Assembly (NCBI GenBank): GCA_025353985.1
Contig: JANXNT010001180.1
Location: 1-5,982, forward strand
Direction: 5' to 3'
Length of the DNA stretch: 5,982 nucleotides
DNA from: Limnoglobus sp.
GTDB taxonomy: Bacteria > Planctomycetota > Planctomycetia > Gemmatales > Gemmataceae
The notes below the pieces were generated by a model, which was not told the DNA's origin, made no database searches, and saw nothing but the letters and a program-made list of their open reading frames with translations. Below, in pieces: positions 1 to 5,906 of the stretch (position 1 is its first letter; each line of letters opens with the position of its first letter). Position numbers and translations under genes: made by a program.

Positions 1-948
1 GACGATCTCGCTTGCGCTCGCGCTGCCATGATTGATAAGCACCACCATCGGCCGTTCGTTTGGGCGTTCGTACGGCGATTTATCATCCTTCGCAGACCAC
101 GATCGCCCTTTATCGGTGCGGCCTTTCGTCGAAACGACCACACCACTCGAAAGGAATAAATCCGACACATCGACCGCTTCGTTGAGCAGGCCGCCCGGGT
201 TGTCGCGCAAGTCGAAGATCAGTGCCTTCGCGCCCTCTTTTTCGATCTGTTCGAGCGCGGGTTTCAGTTCCTTGCTCGTACGGCCGTTGAAGCCGGTCAG
301 GCGGATGAGCGCGATCTTGTTCGACTTGTCCGCAAAGTAATCCCAACTGATGCCATCGGGTAGACGCGCGACGCCCTGGATGACGTGCATTTCGATTTTC
401 GCCCGCGTCAGCGTGATCTCTTCGGGTTCTTTCCCGCCCGCACGGCGCATGGTCAAACGCACTTTCGTCCCGGCTTTTCCGGAGATCAACTTCCGTGCCT
501 CTTCGACCCGCATATTCTCAGTGCTTTTGTCTTCGACTTTCAAAATGACATCGCCAGCCTGGATCCCCGCGTGATACGCCGGGCTGTCAGCCATCGGACT
601 ATCGACGGTGAGGAACGTATCTTTCGGGTCGATGCCGATCATGATGCCGACGCCGCCAAACTCGCCTTCGCTTTGCGAAGTAAACGCATTGACGGCATCT
701 TCGTTGAGATACTGCGAGTGCGGGTCGAGTTGACGCAACCCGCCGTTAATCATGTCTTCGACTAGCCGCTGCTTCTTCTCTTCAGTGAGTTCTTCGACGT
801 ATTTATCTTCGACTTCGGCCAGCACATCGACGATCGTACGAATACGCTGATAGTCCTTCTCCGGCTGTCTCGCACTGGAAGCGAACACGATCCCACACAT
901 GAGTGCCGCCGGGACGCCGAGCAGCCAAGCCAGATTCCAACGCGACAT
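1..948 (-). CDS. S41 family C-terminal processing peptidase (CtpA/Tsp-like), 3' end cut by window edge
   Basis: Reading from the ATG at 948 toward position 1 gives 316 codons with no stop. The order is as in carboxy-terminal processing proteases. A hydrophobic N-terminal anchor or signal lies at about residues 5-27 (WNLAWLLGVPAALMCGIVFA). A helical N-terminal segment at about 30-85 includes LDPHSQYL. A PDZ domain spans about 95-180 (GGVGIMIG, then SPAYHAGIQAGDVIL). The S41 core has LRDNPGG at 247-253 and GSASASE at 308-314, which carries the nucleophilic serine. The catalytic lysine lies some 25 residues further on in this family, so it falls outside the window. Family members cleave proteins near their C termini on the outer side of the cytoplasmic membrane; the substrate here is unknown. 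A GAGG ribosome-binding site lies 7 bases before the start. The gene is co-directional with the nuclease-like gene 34 bases upstream, so co-transcription is possible. The family call is firm; the missing C terminus is a window effect, not a broken gene. Confidence 0.93.
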   Translation of the reverse strand, partial: MSRWNLAWLLGVPAALMCGIVFASSARQPEKDYQRIRTIVDVLAEVEDKYVEELTEEKKQRLVEDMINGGLRQLDPHSQYLNEDAVNAFTSQSEGEFGGVGIMIGIDPKDTFLTVDSPMADSPAYHAGIQAGDVILKVEDKSTENMRVEEARKLISGKAGTKVRLTMRRAGGKEPEEITLTRAKIEMHVIQGVARLPDGISWDYFADKSNKIALIRLTGFNGRTSKELKPALEQIEKEGAKALIFDLRDNPGGLLNEAVDVSDLFLSSGVVVSTKGRTDKGRSWSAKDDKSPYERPNERPMVVLINHGSASASEIV

Positions 949-955
949 CGTATAG

Positions 956-959
956 CCTC
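956..959 (-). promoter_or_regulatory. Ribosome-binding site of the S41 protease
   Basis: GAGG on the minus strand, 7 bases before the ATG at 948. It supports that start, which also places a hydrophobic anchor directly at the N terminus. It lies inside the 34-base gap after the upstream gene, and no terminator-like hairpin is seen there. Confidence 0.5.
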
Positions 960-982
960 AATTGTGGTGAATAGCGTCCCGT

Positions 983-1960
983 TTACTCGTCGATTTCATT
1001 TTGAAAGGCCGAAAGTTCGGAAAGACTGCGAGCATCGAGTATTTCCAGCGATACGTCATACAGCTGATCCGCACTCATGGCTTCGACCAACGCTGTCTGT
1101 TCTAAAGTGAGTGCGCCAAACTTTTTGTTGAGCTGTCTCAGAAGGACTTTGCGTTGCCCTAATGTCACGCCTCGCGACTCTCCTCGTGCTTTTCCTTCGA
1201 CTTTGCCGATGGCCATGGCCCGTCGTTCGAAGCCGCCAATAAATTCTCGGTTCATCGGTTGTGTCTCCGCTTTGAGTCTCTCGAATTCCAGTTGCTCAGA
1301 TTCATCGAGTATGGTGTAGTTGTCAAGGCACTCCACCAACAAGTATTTCCTGTAGTCATTCTCACTCGTACTCACGATGCGGTCCAGTCCTTCCAACAAA
1401 AATCTGGCACGATCTTGTTTCGGCAATCGCATTAGCGCGGACAACGCGAGACCCAGCATGTTCGGTCCGTTGGCGTATTCCATGCCGTCGAGGCCAGGTA
1501 GCCCGATCGAATAATAGTCGAAGCGAATCAGCGTTTCGCCCCAGAGCGTTTCCTGATACGTGTCGCGGCTGATACCGTCGAGGCCGACGTACAGAAACAA
1601 CGCGATCGGTAACACTGGCAACTGGTGTGAACGACGCAAAAAGGCATAGTACTGAAGCATTCGCCGCCGAAGTTTCGCTGCTGAGTTCGACGAATCGACT
1701 TCGATGTGAATCAGCAACAAACAATCGTTATTGCCGGGTTCGATCGGCTCGTTCACGCGGATTTGTGCGACGAGGTCCATAATCTTCTGCTCGCCGTGCG
1801 GCGGGTAAAGGAACGCTTCTTGCTCTAGCCATTCAACGTGCGAAAAATTGAAGCGGTCGTACCAGCGCTTGAAAAAGCAATCGATAAAGTCCGGAAGAAA
1901 CTCGCGGATGAATATCTTGAACCGCTGGTCGTGATCGTCGTCGATGCCGGTCGTTTCCAT
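983..1960 (-). CDS. Rpn/YhgA-like PD-(D/E)XK putative transposase/nuclease with C-terminal DUF4351-like domain
   Basis: The protein is 325 residues from the ATG at 1960. That start is preferred because AGGGAG lies 5 bases upstream. A longer form from the ATG at 1996 adds 12 residues but has no clear ribosome-binding site. The N-terminal part resembles the Rpn/YhgA recombination-promoting nuclease group of the PD-(D/E)XK superfamily. It begins HDQRFKIFIREFLPDFI, followed by a candidate acidic residue in MDLVAQI (D62) and the strand LLIHIEVDSS (E87, D89). Next come RRRMLQYYAFLRR and LPVLPIALFLYVG, typical of this group. A helical middle contains LPKQDRARFLLEG. The C-terminal segment at about 267-318 (LRQLNKKFGALT to LDARSLSEL) looks like DUF4351. 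The canonical K or Q after the E-x motif is D89 here, so activity is uncertain. Such genes are abundant, often multicopy, in planctomycetes and cyanobacteria; their role is poorly known. No terminal repeats flank it, so it is not an evident insertion sequence. Confidence 0.82.
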   Translation of the reverse strand: METTGIDDDHDQRFKIFIREFLPDFIDCFFKRWYDRFNFSHVEWLEQEAFLYPPHGEQKIMDLVAQIRVNEPIEPGNNDCLLLIHIEVDSSNSAAKLRRRMLQYYAFLRRSHQLPVLPIALFLYVGLDGISRDTYQETLWGETLIRFDYYSIGLPGLDGMEYANGPNMLGLALSALMRLPKQDRARFLLEGLDRIVSTSENDYRKYLLVECLDNYTILDESEQLEFERLKAETQPMNREFIGGFERRAMAIGKVEGKARGESRGVTLGQRKVLLRQLNKKFGALTLEQTALVEAMSADQLYDVSLEILDARSLSELSAFQNEIDE

Positions 1961-1965
1961 CATCA

Positions 1966-1971
1966 CTCCCT
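1966..1971 (-). promoter_or_regulatory. Ribosome-binding site deciding the nuclease-like gene start
   Basis: AGGGAG on the minus strand lies 5 bases before the ATG at 1960 and only 2 bases before the adjacent ATG at 1963. The farther upstream ATG at 1996 has nothing comparable. This favours the shorter, 325-residue protein, whose N terminus also fits the usual family beginning just before the HDQRF motif. Confidence 0.5.
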
Positions 1972-2026
1972 GAATCGGACCGCACAACGTCTGCATTAGT
2001 CACATTTGGCCTGCACGGAAATATCG

Positions 2027-2032
2027 ATTGTA
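2027..2032 (-). promoter_or_regulatory. Weak candidate -10 element for the nuclease-like gene
   Basis: TACAAT on the minus strand matches the TATAAT consensus at five of six positions and lies about 65 bases before the start at 1960. No convincing -35 hexamer occurs at 16-18 bases spacing, so this is only a candidate. Confidence 0.2.
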
Positions 2033-2104
2033 GCTGTTATGTTCACTGCGCGGGAGTCACCAACGCGCCTTCCACTTAGATTGTCGAATTTACCTCATGT
2101 CGTT

Positions 2105-2141
2105 TTGACGGACCGACCGTTAGGGTTTACCTTTCCGTCAA
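2105..2141 (+). promoter_or_regulatory. Inverted repeat overlapping a candidate promoter upstream of the TIGR03000 gene
   Basis: TTGACGGA (2105-2112) is repeated as its exact reverse complement TCCGTCAA (2134-2141), with 21 bases between. The left arm contains TTGACG, a good -35 hexamer. At 17 bases spacing follows TACCTT (2128-2133), a poor -10. The inverted repeat thus brackets a possible promoter for the gene at 2201, as an operator would. No T-run follows the right arm, so it does not look like an intrinsic terminator. The promoter reading is weak because of the -10. Confidence 0.25.
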
Positions 2142-2185
2142 CGGTGCCGCAGATATCCCGCGTTCGCTGGGCCGCGCACTTCCGT

Positions 2186-2191
2186 AAAGGG
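2186..2191 (+). promoter_or_regulatory. Ribosome-binding site of the TIGR03000 gene
   Basis: AAAGGG lies 9 bases before the ATG at 2201. The spacing is slightly long but usable, and the resulting N terminus (MYSIVLMTALTTA) resembles what I recall of other proteins of this planctomycete family. Confidence 0.4.
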
Positions 2192-2200
2192 TAACTTCCG

Positions 2201-3493
2201 ATGTACAGCATCGTACTGATGACCGCGCTCACAACCGCGCCGCAAGCTCCCGAGTTCAACGGCTACTTTCGGGATCTCGTACAGAACCGAGGCTGCTACG
2301 ACTCCGGCGAAAGCCGCAGTTCGGGTGGCACCGGCTCCTGCCATGGTCTCTTCGGTGGCCGCATTCGTGCCTTCTTCAGCTTCGGCGGCTCTTGCTATGG
2401 CTCGTGCAGCGGTCGCGGTAACGGCTGTTACAGTTCGGGCCAATCGTGCAATGGCAGCGCACCCTCTTATGCTTGCAATGGCAGTGCTCCCGCGTATTCG
2501 TGCAACGGCGCACCGAGTTACTCCTGCAATGGCGGAATGGCCTACGCACCGAGCTTTTCGTGTAGCGGGGGCGGATTTGAAAACTCCGCACCGTTGATGG
2601 ACTATGGCAGCCCGTACGCCACACCGTCACCGGCGTATTACAGCGGCCCGATCTCATCGGCTGGCTGTTTCGGCGCGGGTATGGGAATGACTTCCGGGCC
2701 GATGACTTATCAAGGAATGCCGTCCAACCAGGGCTTCCCAAGCACGCCCGATACGATGATCCCGAACCCGAACTTGCCTGGCAATGGTACTCCTTACGCA
2801 CCCCCGATGGTTCCTCCACCCGAAGTGCGAGACGAACGTTTTTACATGAAGAACCAGTTACCCCAACCGGGCAGTGCGGCATCTAGCCGCGCCACGGTGA
2901 TCGTGAAACTGCCTGCCGATGCCAAGCTGTTTGCAGAAGGTCGGCCATTGACATTAACGAGTGCAGAACGCTCGTTCGTGACGCCAGAATTGCCGAATGG
3001 CCGCGAATATTCGTACACCTTCCGCGTCGAATACGAACGCGGTGGACGCACGCTTTCGGAAACGCAAAAGGTGAACGTGCAAGCGGGTAAGACGGCAAAC
3101 CTTGAATTCAACGATCTGCTCATCGGGGCGGCACCGAAGACGAACAACAGCACGCCGACCGCTACGGTGAAATCGGGGGCGTATCCAACATCGAAGCCAA
3201 CTATAACGGCCCCTGTGCCGAGTTCGGAGCGTGCCCGCATTACCGTGAAAGTGCCAGAAAATGCGACTCTTTACATCGATAACAAGAAAAACGAATCGAA
3301 TGGCACCGTCCGCGAGTTCACGACACCCGTGGTGCCCGCCGGTCGCGATTTCTCGTACACGATGGCACTCGAAACGATCAAAGACGGTCGCCCGGAACAA
3401 CTGACGCAAAAGGTGATTTTCCGTGCCGGCGAGATGGTGACTGTCGATCTCACGACACCGGCCAATGCCCCAGATCGTCGCGCGTCGAAGTAG
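2201..3493 (+). CDS. Planctomycete TIGR03000 domain protein with Cys-rich N-terminal repeats
   Basis: The protein is 430 residues. A short hydrophobic N terminus (MYSIVLMTALTTA) lacks the basic residues of a classical signal peptide. Residues 31-160 are rich in Gly, Ser, Tyr and Cys with eleven cysteines (32, 47, 65, 69, 76, 83, 92, 101, 109, 121, 156). They include four Cys-Asn-Gly repeats at 83-111 spaced 8-9 residues apart. A Pro/Met/Tyr-rich stretch follows at 130-208. Two homologous domains of about 73 residues lie at 230-303 and 343-416. Each starts with a VKLP/VKVP strand, has a central FVTPELPNGREYSYT-like segment, and ends TQKV-x5-G-x5-DL or similar. This matches the TIGR03000 domain, found only in Planctomycetes and of unknown function. 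A Thr/Pro/Ser-rich linker separates them. The composition suggests a surface or cell-envelope protein, perhaps cross-linked through disulfides or binding metal; that is inference. The gap to the next gene is 59 bases. Confidence 0.85.
   Translation: MYSIVLMTALTTAPQAPEFNGYFRDLVQNRGCYDSGESRSSGGTGSCHGLFGGRIRAFFSFGGSCYGSCSGRGNGCYSSGQSCNGSAPSYACNGSAPAYSCNGAPSYSCNGGMAYAPSFSCSGGGFENSAPLMDYGSPYATPSPAYYSGPISSAGCFGAGMGMTSGPMTYQGMPSNQGFPSTPDTMIPNPNLPGNGTPYAPPMVPPPEVRDERFYMKNQLPQPGSAASSRATVIVKLPADAKLFAEGRPLTLTSAERSFVTPELPNGREYSYTFRVEYERGGRTLSETQKVNVQAGKTANLEFNDLLIGAAPKTNNSTPTATVKSGAYPTSKPTITAPVPSSERARITVKVPENATLYIDNKKNESNGTVREFTTPVVPAGRDFSYTMALETIKDGRPEQLTQKVIFRAGEMVTVDLTTPANAPDRRASK
2447..2533 (+). repeat. 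Coding tandem repeat specifying Cys-Asn-Gly units
   Basis: Four in-frame units encode CNG followed by a Ser/Ala/Pro/Tyr spacer, at residues 83, 92, 101 and 109 of the TIGR03000 protein. The first two are 27 bases apart and share TGCAATGGCAG exactly (2447-2457 and 2474-2484). Later units have diverged by synonymous changes (TGCAAC for TGCAAT) and by loss of one codon. The array looks like an old tandem duplication kept at protein level. Confidence 0.7.
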
Positions 3494-3524
3494 GTTTGCA
3501 TGTCTCAGCGATTGTTGCCATAAT

Positions 3525-3544
3525 GCGGTGATTCCAACCACCGC
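3525..3544 (+). other. Short hairpin between the TIGR03000 gene and the membrane-protein gene
   Basis: GCGGTG (3525-3530) pairs with CACCGC (3539-3544) across an 8-base loop; a T-G and an A-T pair can extend the stem outward. No T-run follows, and the next start codon lies only 8 bases downstream. It could be a weak rho-independent-like pause or a translational element. The 59-base gap holds nothing else that I recognise. Confidence 0.25.
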
Positions 3545-3552
3545 GTGTAGAA

Positions 3553-4131
3553 ATGATGCCGAAAGTCCTCACCGATCCGCCGTTCTTGCTTTACGCGATC
3601 CTGTTCATCGGGTTCGTGATCGCGGGAGCGGTTTGGTTTCGTCTGCGGAGTCGCAAATCGCTCATTGCGGTTGCGATTTTCGCGTTACTACTGGGTGCGT
3701 TGATTCTCATCGATCGTCTCGTCGAAAGCCCTCGCGAAGAATCGGTTCGCCGTGTCGAAGCGATGGCAGCGGCGGCCACGGCACGCGATCCGGCGCGATT
3801 CGTCGAACAGCTTGCGAAGTCGTTTGCGTACAACGGCAAGACTCGTGAGGATGTGCGGAACTCCGGAATCTGGAACTTGATCCGCCAATACGATGCGCGG
3901 GTGGCCGTGTGGGGGTTGGGCAAAGACGATTTTCAAATCCTCAGCGATAGCGAGATCGAGTTCGGCTTCTATGCGAAAGGCGAAGCGGCTGGCCAACAAG
4001 GTGCGGTGTTGCGCTACATCCGCACGCGATTCGTGAAGGAAGCCGATGGCGCGTATCGATTGAAGTCGATGAAGTTCTATTCGATTGAAAATGGCAACCG
4101 TGCCGAAGAACCGATCCCAGGTTTCCCTTAA
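3553..4131 (+). CDS. Hypothetical membrane protein: two N-terminal helices plus possible NTF2-like domain
   Basis: I do not recognise a named family. The protein is 192 residues and starts with two ATG codons in tandem; I took the first, and there is no clear ribosome-binding site. Two hydrophobic helices lie at about 11-30 and 36-54, joined by a basic turn (RLRSRK, 30-35). By the positive-inside rule that turn is cytoplasmic, so both ends would face outward. The C-terminal part (about 58-192) has a helix with RDPARFVEQLAKSF, then charged helices, then alternating strands (ARVAVWGLG, IEFGFYAKG, VLRYIRTRFVKE, YRLKSMKFYSI). This order resembles NTF2/SnoaL-like cone domains, often found in small extracytoplasmic proteins; the match is by fold pattern only. 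The gene overlaps the longest plausible fhcD reading frame, or ends 13 bases before the shorter one, so it may be co-translated with fhcD. Whether it serves the C1 pathway is unknown. Confidence 0.75.
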   Translation: MMPKVLTDPPFLLYAILFIGFVIAGAVWFRLRSRKSLIAVAIFALLLGALILIDRLVESPREESVRRVEAMAAAATARDPARFVEQLAKSFAYNGKTREDVRNSGIWNLIRQYDARVAVWGLGKDDFQILSDSEIEFGFYAKGEAAGQQGAVLRYIRTRFVKEADGAYRLKSMKFYSIENGNRAEEPIPGFP

Positions 4132-5053
4132 CCCCGGCTGGCCGTTGCGACTTCACAATATCGAGATCGTCGACACGTTTGCGGAGGCGTTCCCGATGAC
4201 TGCGTGTCGGGTGATCGTCACGGCGATTAACCCGCGTTGGGCGGAGATTGCTGCCGTGGCAGCCACGGGTTATGCTGCATCGGTGATTGGCTGCGACGCA
4301 GAGGCCGGTATCGAGCGGACACTTTCCCCCGACGAAACTCCCGACGGACGGCCCGGCGTTTCGCTGCTCTTCTTCGGTTTCAGCCGCGATGGTTTGCAAA
4401 AAGCGGTCGTTAATCGCGTGGCGCAGTGCATTCTCACCTGCGCCACCACAGCGGTCTTTAACGGCTTAGTCGGCGATGCGGGGCGGTCGATTCGCATCGG
4501 TGGGAACTTGCGTTACTTCGGCGATGGCTGGCAGATCAGCAAGCAACTCGACGGGAAACGCTATTGGCGGATGCCGACGATGGACGGCGAATTCCTTTGC
4601 GAAGATCAGTTTGGTACGGCAAAAGGCATCGGCGGCGGGAACTTCCTCATCCTCGGCGAAACGCAGGCGGTGACGGTCGCGGCCGCAGAGGCGGCGGTGA
4701 TCGCGATGCGTGCGGTGCCGGGGGTGATTCTGCCGTTCCCTGGCGGGATCGTTCGCTCCGGCAGCAAAGTCGGCAGCAAATACGCGAAGCTAAAGGCGAG
4801 TACGAACGAGGCCTACTGCCCGGTTTTACGTGGCGTATTTCCAAGTGCCTTGCCGAGCGGTGTGAATGCTGTGTATGAGATCGTAATCGATGGCTTGGAC
4901 ATTGCGAGTATCGAGGAAGCGATGCGGCGAGGCATCCACGCGGCGTGTGTGCCGGGCATTTTGCAGATCAGCGCCGGCAATTACGGCGGCAAACTCGGCC
5001 CGCATCACTTGCACCTCAAGAGCGTCCTCGGCGAAGGAGTGGCACCATGCTAA
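4091..5053 (+). CDS. fhcD: Formylmethanofuran--tetrahydromethanopterin formyltransferase (FhcD/Ftr)
   Basis: This enzyme moves a formyl group between tetrahydromethanopterin and a methanofuran-type carrier in the cytoplasm. In bacteria it works in formaldehyde oxidation as a subunit of the formyltransferase/hydrolase complex. The sequence aligns along its length with archaeal Ftr as I remember it. It has IEIVDTFAEAFPM (24-36), a conserved CDAEAGIE (68-75), SPDETPDGRPG (79-89), a helix with NRVAQCILT (108-116), and MDGEFLCEDQFGTAKGIGGGNF (164-185). The closing segment GISAGNYGGKLG-type motif appears at about 289-303. From the ATG at 4091 the protein is 320 residues and overlaps the preceding gene by 41 bases. 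A TTG at 4145 would give 302 residues starting directly before LHNIEIVDTF, closer to the archaeal length of about 297, so the true start may be there. Neither start has a clear ribosome-binding site. It overlaps fhcC by 7 bases. The function is firm; the start is not. Confidence 0.92.
   Translation: MATVPKNRSQVSLNPGWPLRLHNIEIVDTFAEAFPMTACRVIVTAINPRWAEIAAVAATGYAASVIGCDAEAGIERTLSPDETPDGRPGVSLLFFGFSRDGLQKAVVNRVAQCILTCATTAVFNGLVGDAGRSIRIGGNLRYFGDGWQISKQLDGKRYWRMPTMDGEFLCEDQFGTAKGIGGGNFLILGETQAVTVAAAEAAVIAMRAVPGVILPFPGGIVRSGSKVGSKYAKLKASTNEAYCPVLRGVFPSALPSGVNAVYEIVIDGLDIASIEEAMRRGIHAACVPGILQISAGNYGGKLGPHHLHLKSVLGEGVAPC
5034..5039 (+). promoter_or_regulatory. Ribosome-binding site of fhcC, inside the end of fhcD
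   Basis: AAGGAG lies 7 bases before the ATG at 5047 and within the last codons of fhcD. It is the strongest ribosome-binding site among the full genes here. It fixes the fhcC start, so the frame open farther upstream to 4945 is not translated as part of fhcC. Confidence 0.75.
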
Positions 5054-5853
5054 CACTCGCACTCCGCGAACCGTCACGAATTCCGATCGAAATCGAAGGC
5101 ATTACGCCGGACCGGCTACCGGCTCTGTCGTTGAATGCGGTGTGCCAATTACTCGTGCGCATCGGGAATCGCGCCGTGCCACTCGGCGAACTGTTTACCG
5201 TTGATGGCGACCCTGCGGATGCCGTCGTTCGCTTCTGCGGCAACCTCGAATGCGTCAAAGGGATCGGTGCCGACATGGCATCGGGGCGGATCGTTGCGGA
5301 GCAGGTTGGTATCCATGCCGGTGCGCGAATGACCGGCGGCACGCTCGAACTCGCGTCCGCAGGAAACTGGCTCGGCGCGGAGATGCGGGGCGGGCGGATC
5401 GTCGTCAACGGGAACGCCGGGAACAGCGTGGGCGGTGCGTATCTCGGTTCGCGGCTGGGCATGACGGGTGGCGAGATTATTGTGCTTGGCAATGCGGGCG
5501 ACGAAGTCGGCAACCGGATGCGTCGCGGGCTGATTGCCGTGAATGGCACGTGCGGCGCGTTCGCGGGGGCGTCGATGATTGCGGGCAGCCTGTTCGCGTT
5601 AGGCGGCGTTGGCGAACGGGCCGGTGCGGGCATGAAACGCGGCACAATTGTCGTGGGAACGCCCGACGTCGAGTTGCCACAAAGCTTCCGTTTTTCATGC
5701 GAGTATCGCCCGTCTTTCCTCAGCATATACTTTCAGTATCTCGCAAAGTTCAATTTGCGAAGTCCGTTACAAAATCCTTCGCAAATGTTGCGCTGTTACC
5801 GTGGCGATCTCCTCACAGGCGGACACGGCGAGATGTTTGTTCCCGTGCAGTAA
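5047..5853 (+). CDS. fhcC: Formylmethanofuran dehydrogenase subunit C / formyltransferase-hydrolase complex subunit (FhcC)
   Basis: The protein is 268 residues. The middle (about 85-205) consists of six Gly-rich repeats of the type G-x3-G-x2-M-x-x-G followed by a short beta strand. Examples are GIHAGARMTGGTLELAS, GNWLGAEMRGGRIVVNG, GDEVGNRMRRGLIAVNG and GERAGAGMKRGTIVVG. This is the right-handed beta-helix of FwdC/FmdC/FhcC proteins, related to the C-terminal domain of glutamate synthase. An N-terminal mixed segment (1-80) and a C-terminal tail (PQSFRFSCEYRPSFL, then GDLLTGGHGEMFVPV) match the bacterial FhcC pattern and length. In the formyltransferase/hydrolase complex, C is thought to be structural, linking FhcD to the FhcA/B hydrolase part. 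Its start overlaps the fhcD stop by 7 bases and it ends with tandem TAA TAG stops. FhcA and FhcB are not in the window. The archaeal homologue acts in a dehydrogenase, but the FhcD pairing favours the hydrolase role here. Confidence 0.92.
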   Translation: MLTLALREPSRIPIEIEGITPDRLPALSLNAVCQLLVRIGNRAVPLGELFTVDGDPADAVVRFCGNLECVKGIGADMASGRIVAEQVGIHAGARMTGGTLELASAGNWLGAEMRGGRIVVNGNAGNSVGGAYLGSRLGMTGGEIIVLGNAGDEVGNRMRRGLIAVNGTCGAFAGASMIAGSLFALGGVGERAGAGMKRGTIVVGTPDVELPQSFRFSCEYRPSFLSIYFQYLAKFNLRSPLQNPSQMLRCYRGDLLTGGHGEMFVPVQ

Positions 5854-5874
5854 TAGTCTTTTTAGGCTCTTCCG

Positions 5875-5890
5875 GGAAGTGCGTACTTCC
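5875..5890 (+). other. Short perfect inverted repeat after fhcC
   Basis: GGAAGT (5875-5880) and ACTTCC (5885-5890) flank a GCGT tetraloop 21 bases after the fhcC stop. A G-T and a C-G pair can extend the stem. The only T-run (TTTTT, 5859-5863) lies before, not after, the hairpin, so a standard plus-strand terminator is not supported. It may help stabilise the mRNA end or mark an element boundary. Confidence 0.3.
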
Positions 5891-5906
5891 TGCTGGCCAA
5901 AATGAG

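Noticed and set aside
385..765. Plus-strand open frame of 126 codons
   Set aside because: It lies antisense to the protease, whose motifs are conserved in the minus frame. Its composition shows no domain.
2006..2194. Plus-strand open frame of 62 codons in the divergent intergenic region
   Set aside because: It has no convincing ribosome-binding site or recognisable sequence and ends just before the next gene; it is best seen as non-coding leader DNA.
2447..2533. CRISPR-like or minisatellite array
   Set aside because: The repeats are in frame, diverge at synonymous positions and lack unique spacers; they are protein-coding repeats.
4945..5046. Upstream extension of the fhcC reading frame by 34 codons
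   Set aside because: It runs through the end of fhcD and gives an Arg-rich, unrelated sequence. A strong AAGGAG supports the ATG at 5047, and the family length fits 268 residues.
5016..5726. Minus-strand open frame of 236 codons
   Set aside because: It is antisense to fhcC; the Pro/Ser/Arg-rich translation is the mirror of the Gly-rich repeats and carries no recognisable domain.
5854..5906. Intrinsic terminator after fhcC
   Set aside because: A T-run (5859-5863) and a hairpin (5875-5890) are both present but in the wrong order for a plus-strand terminator.
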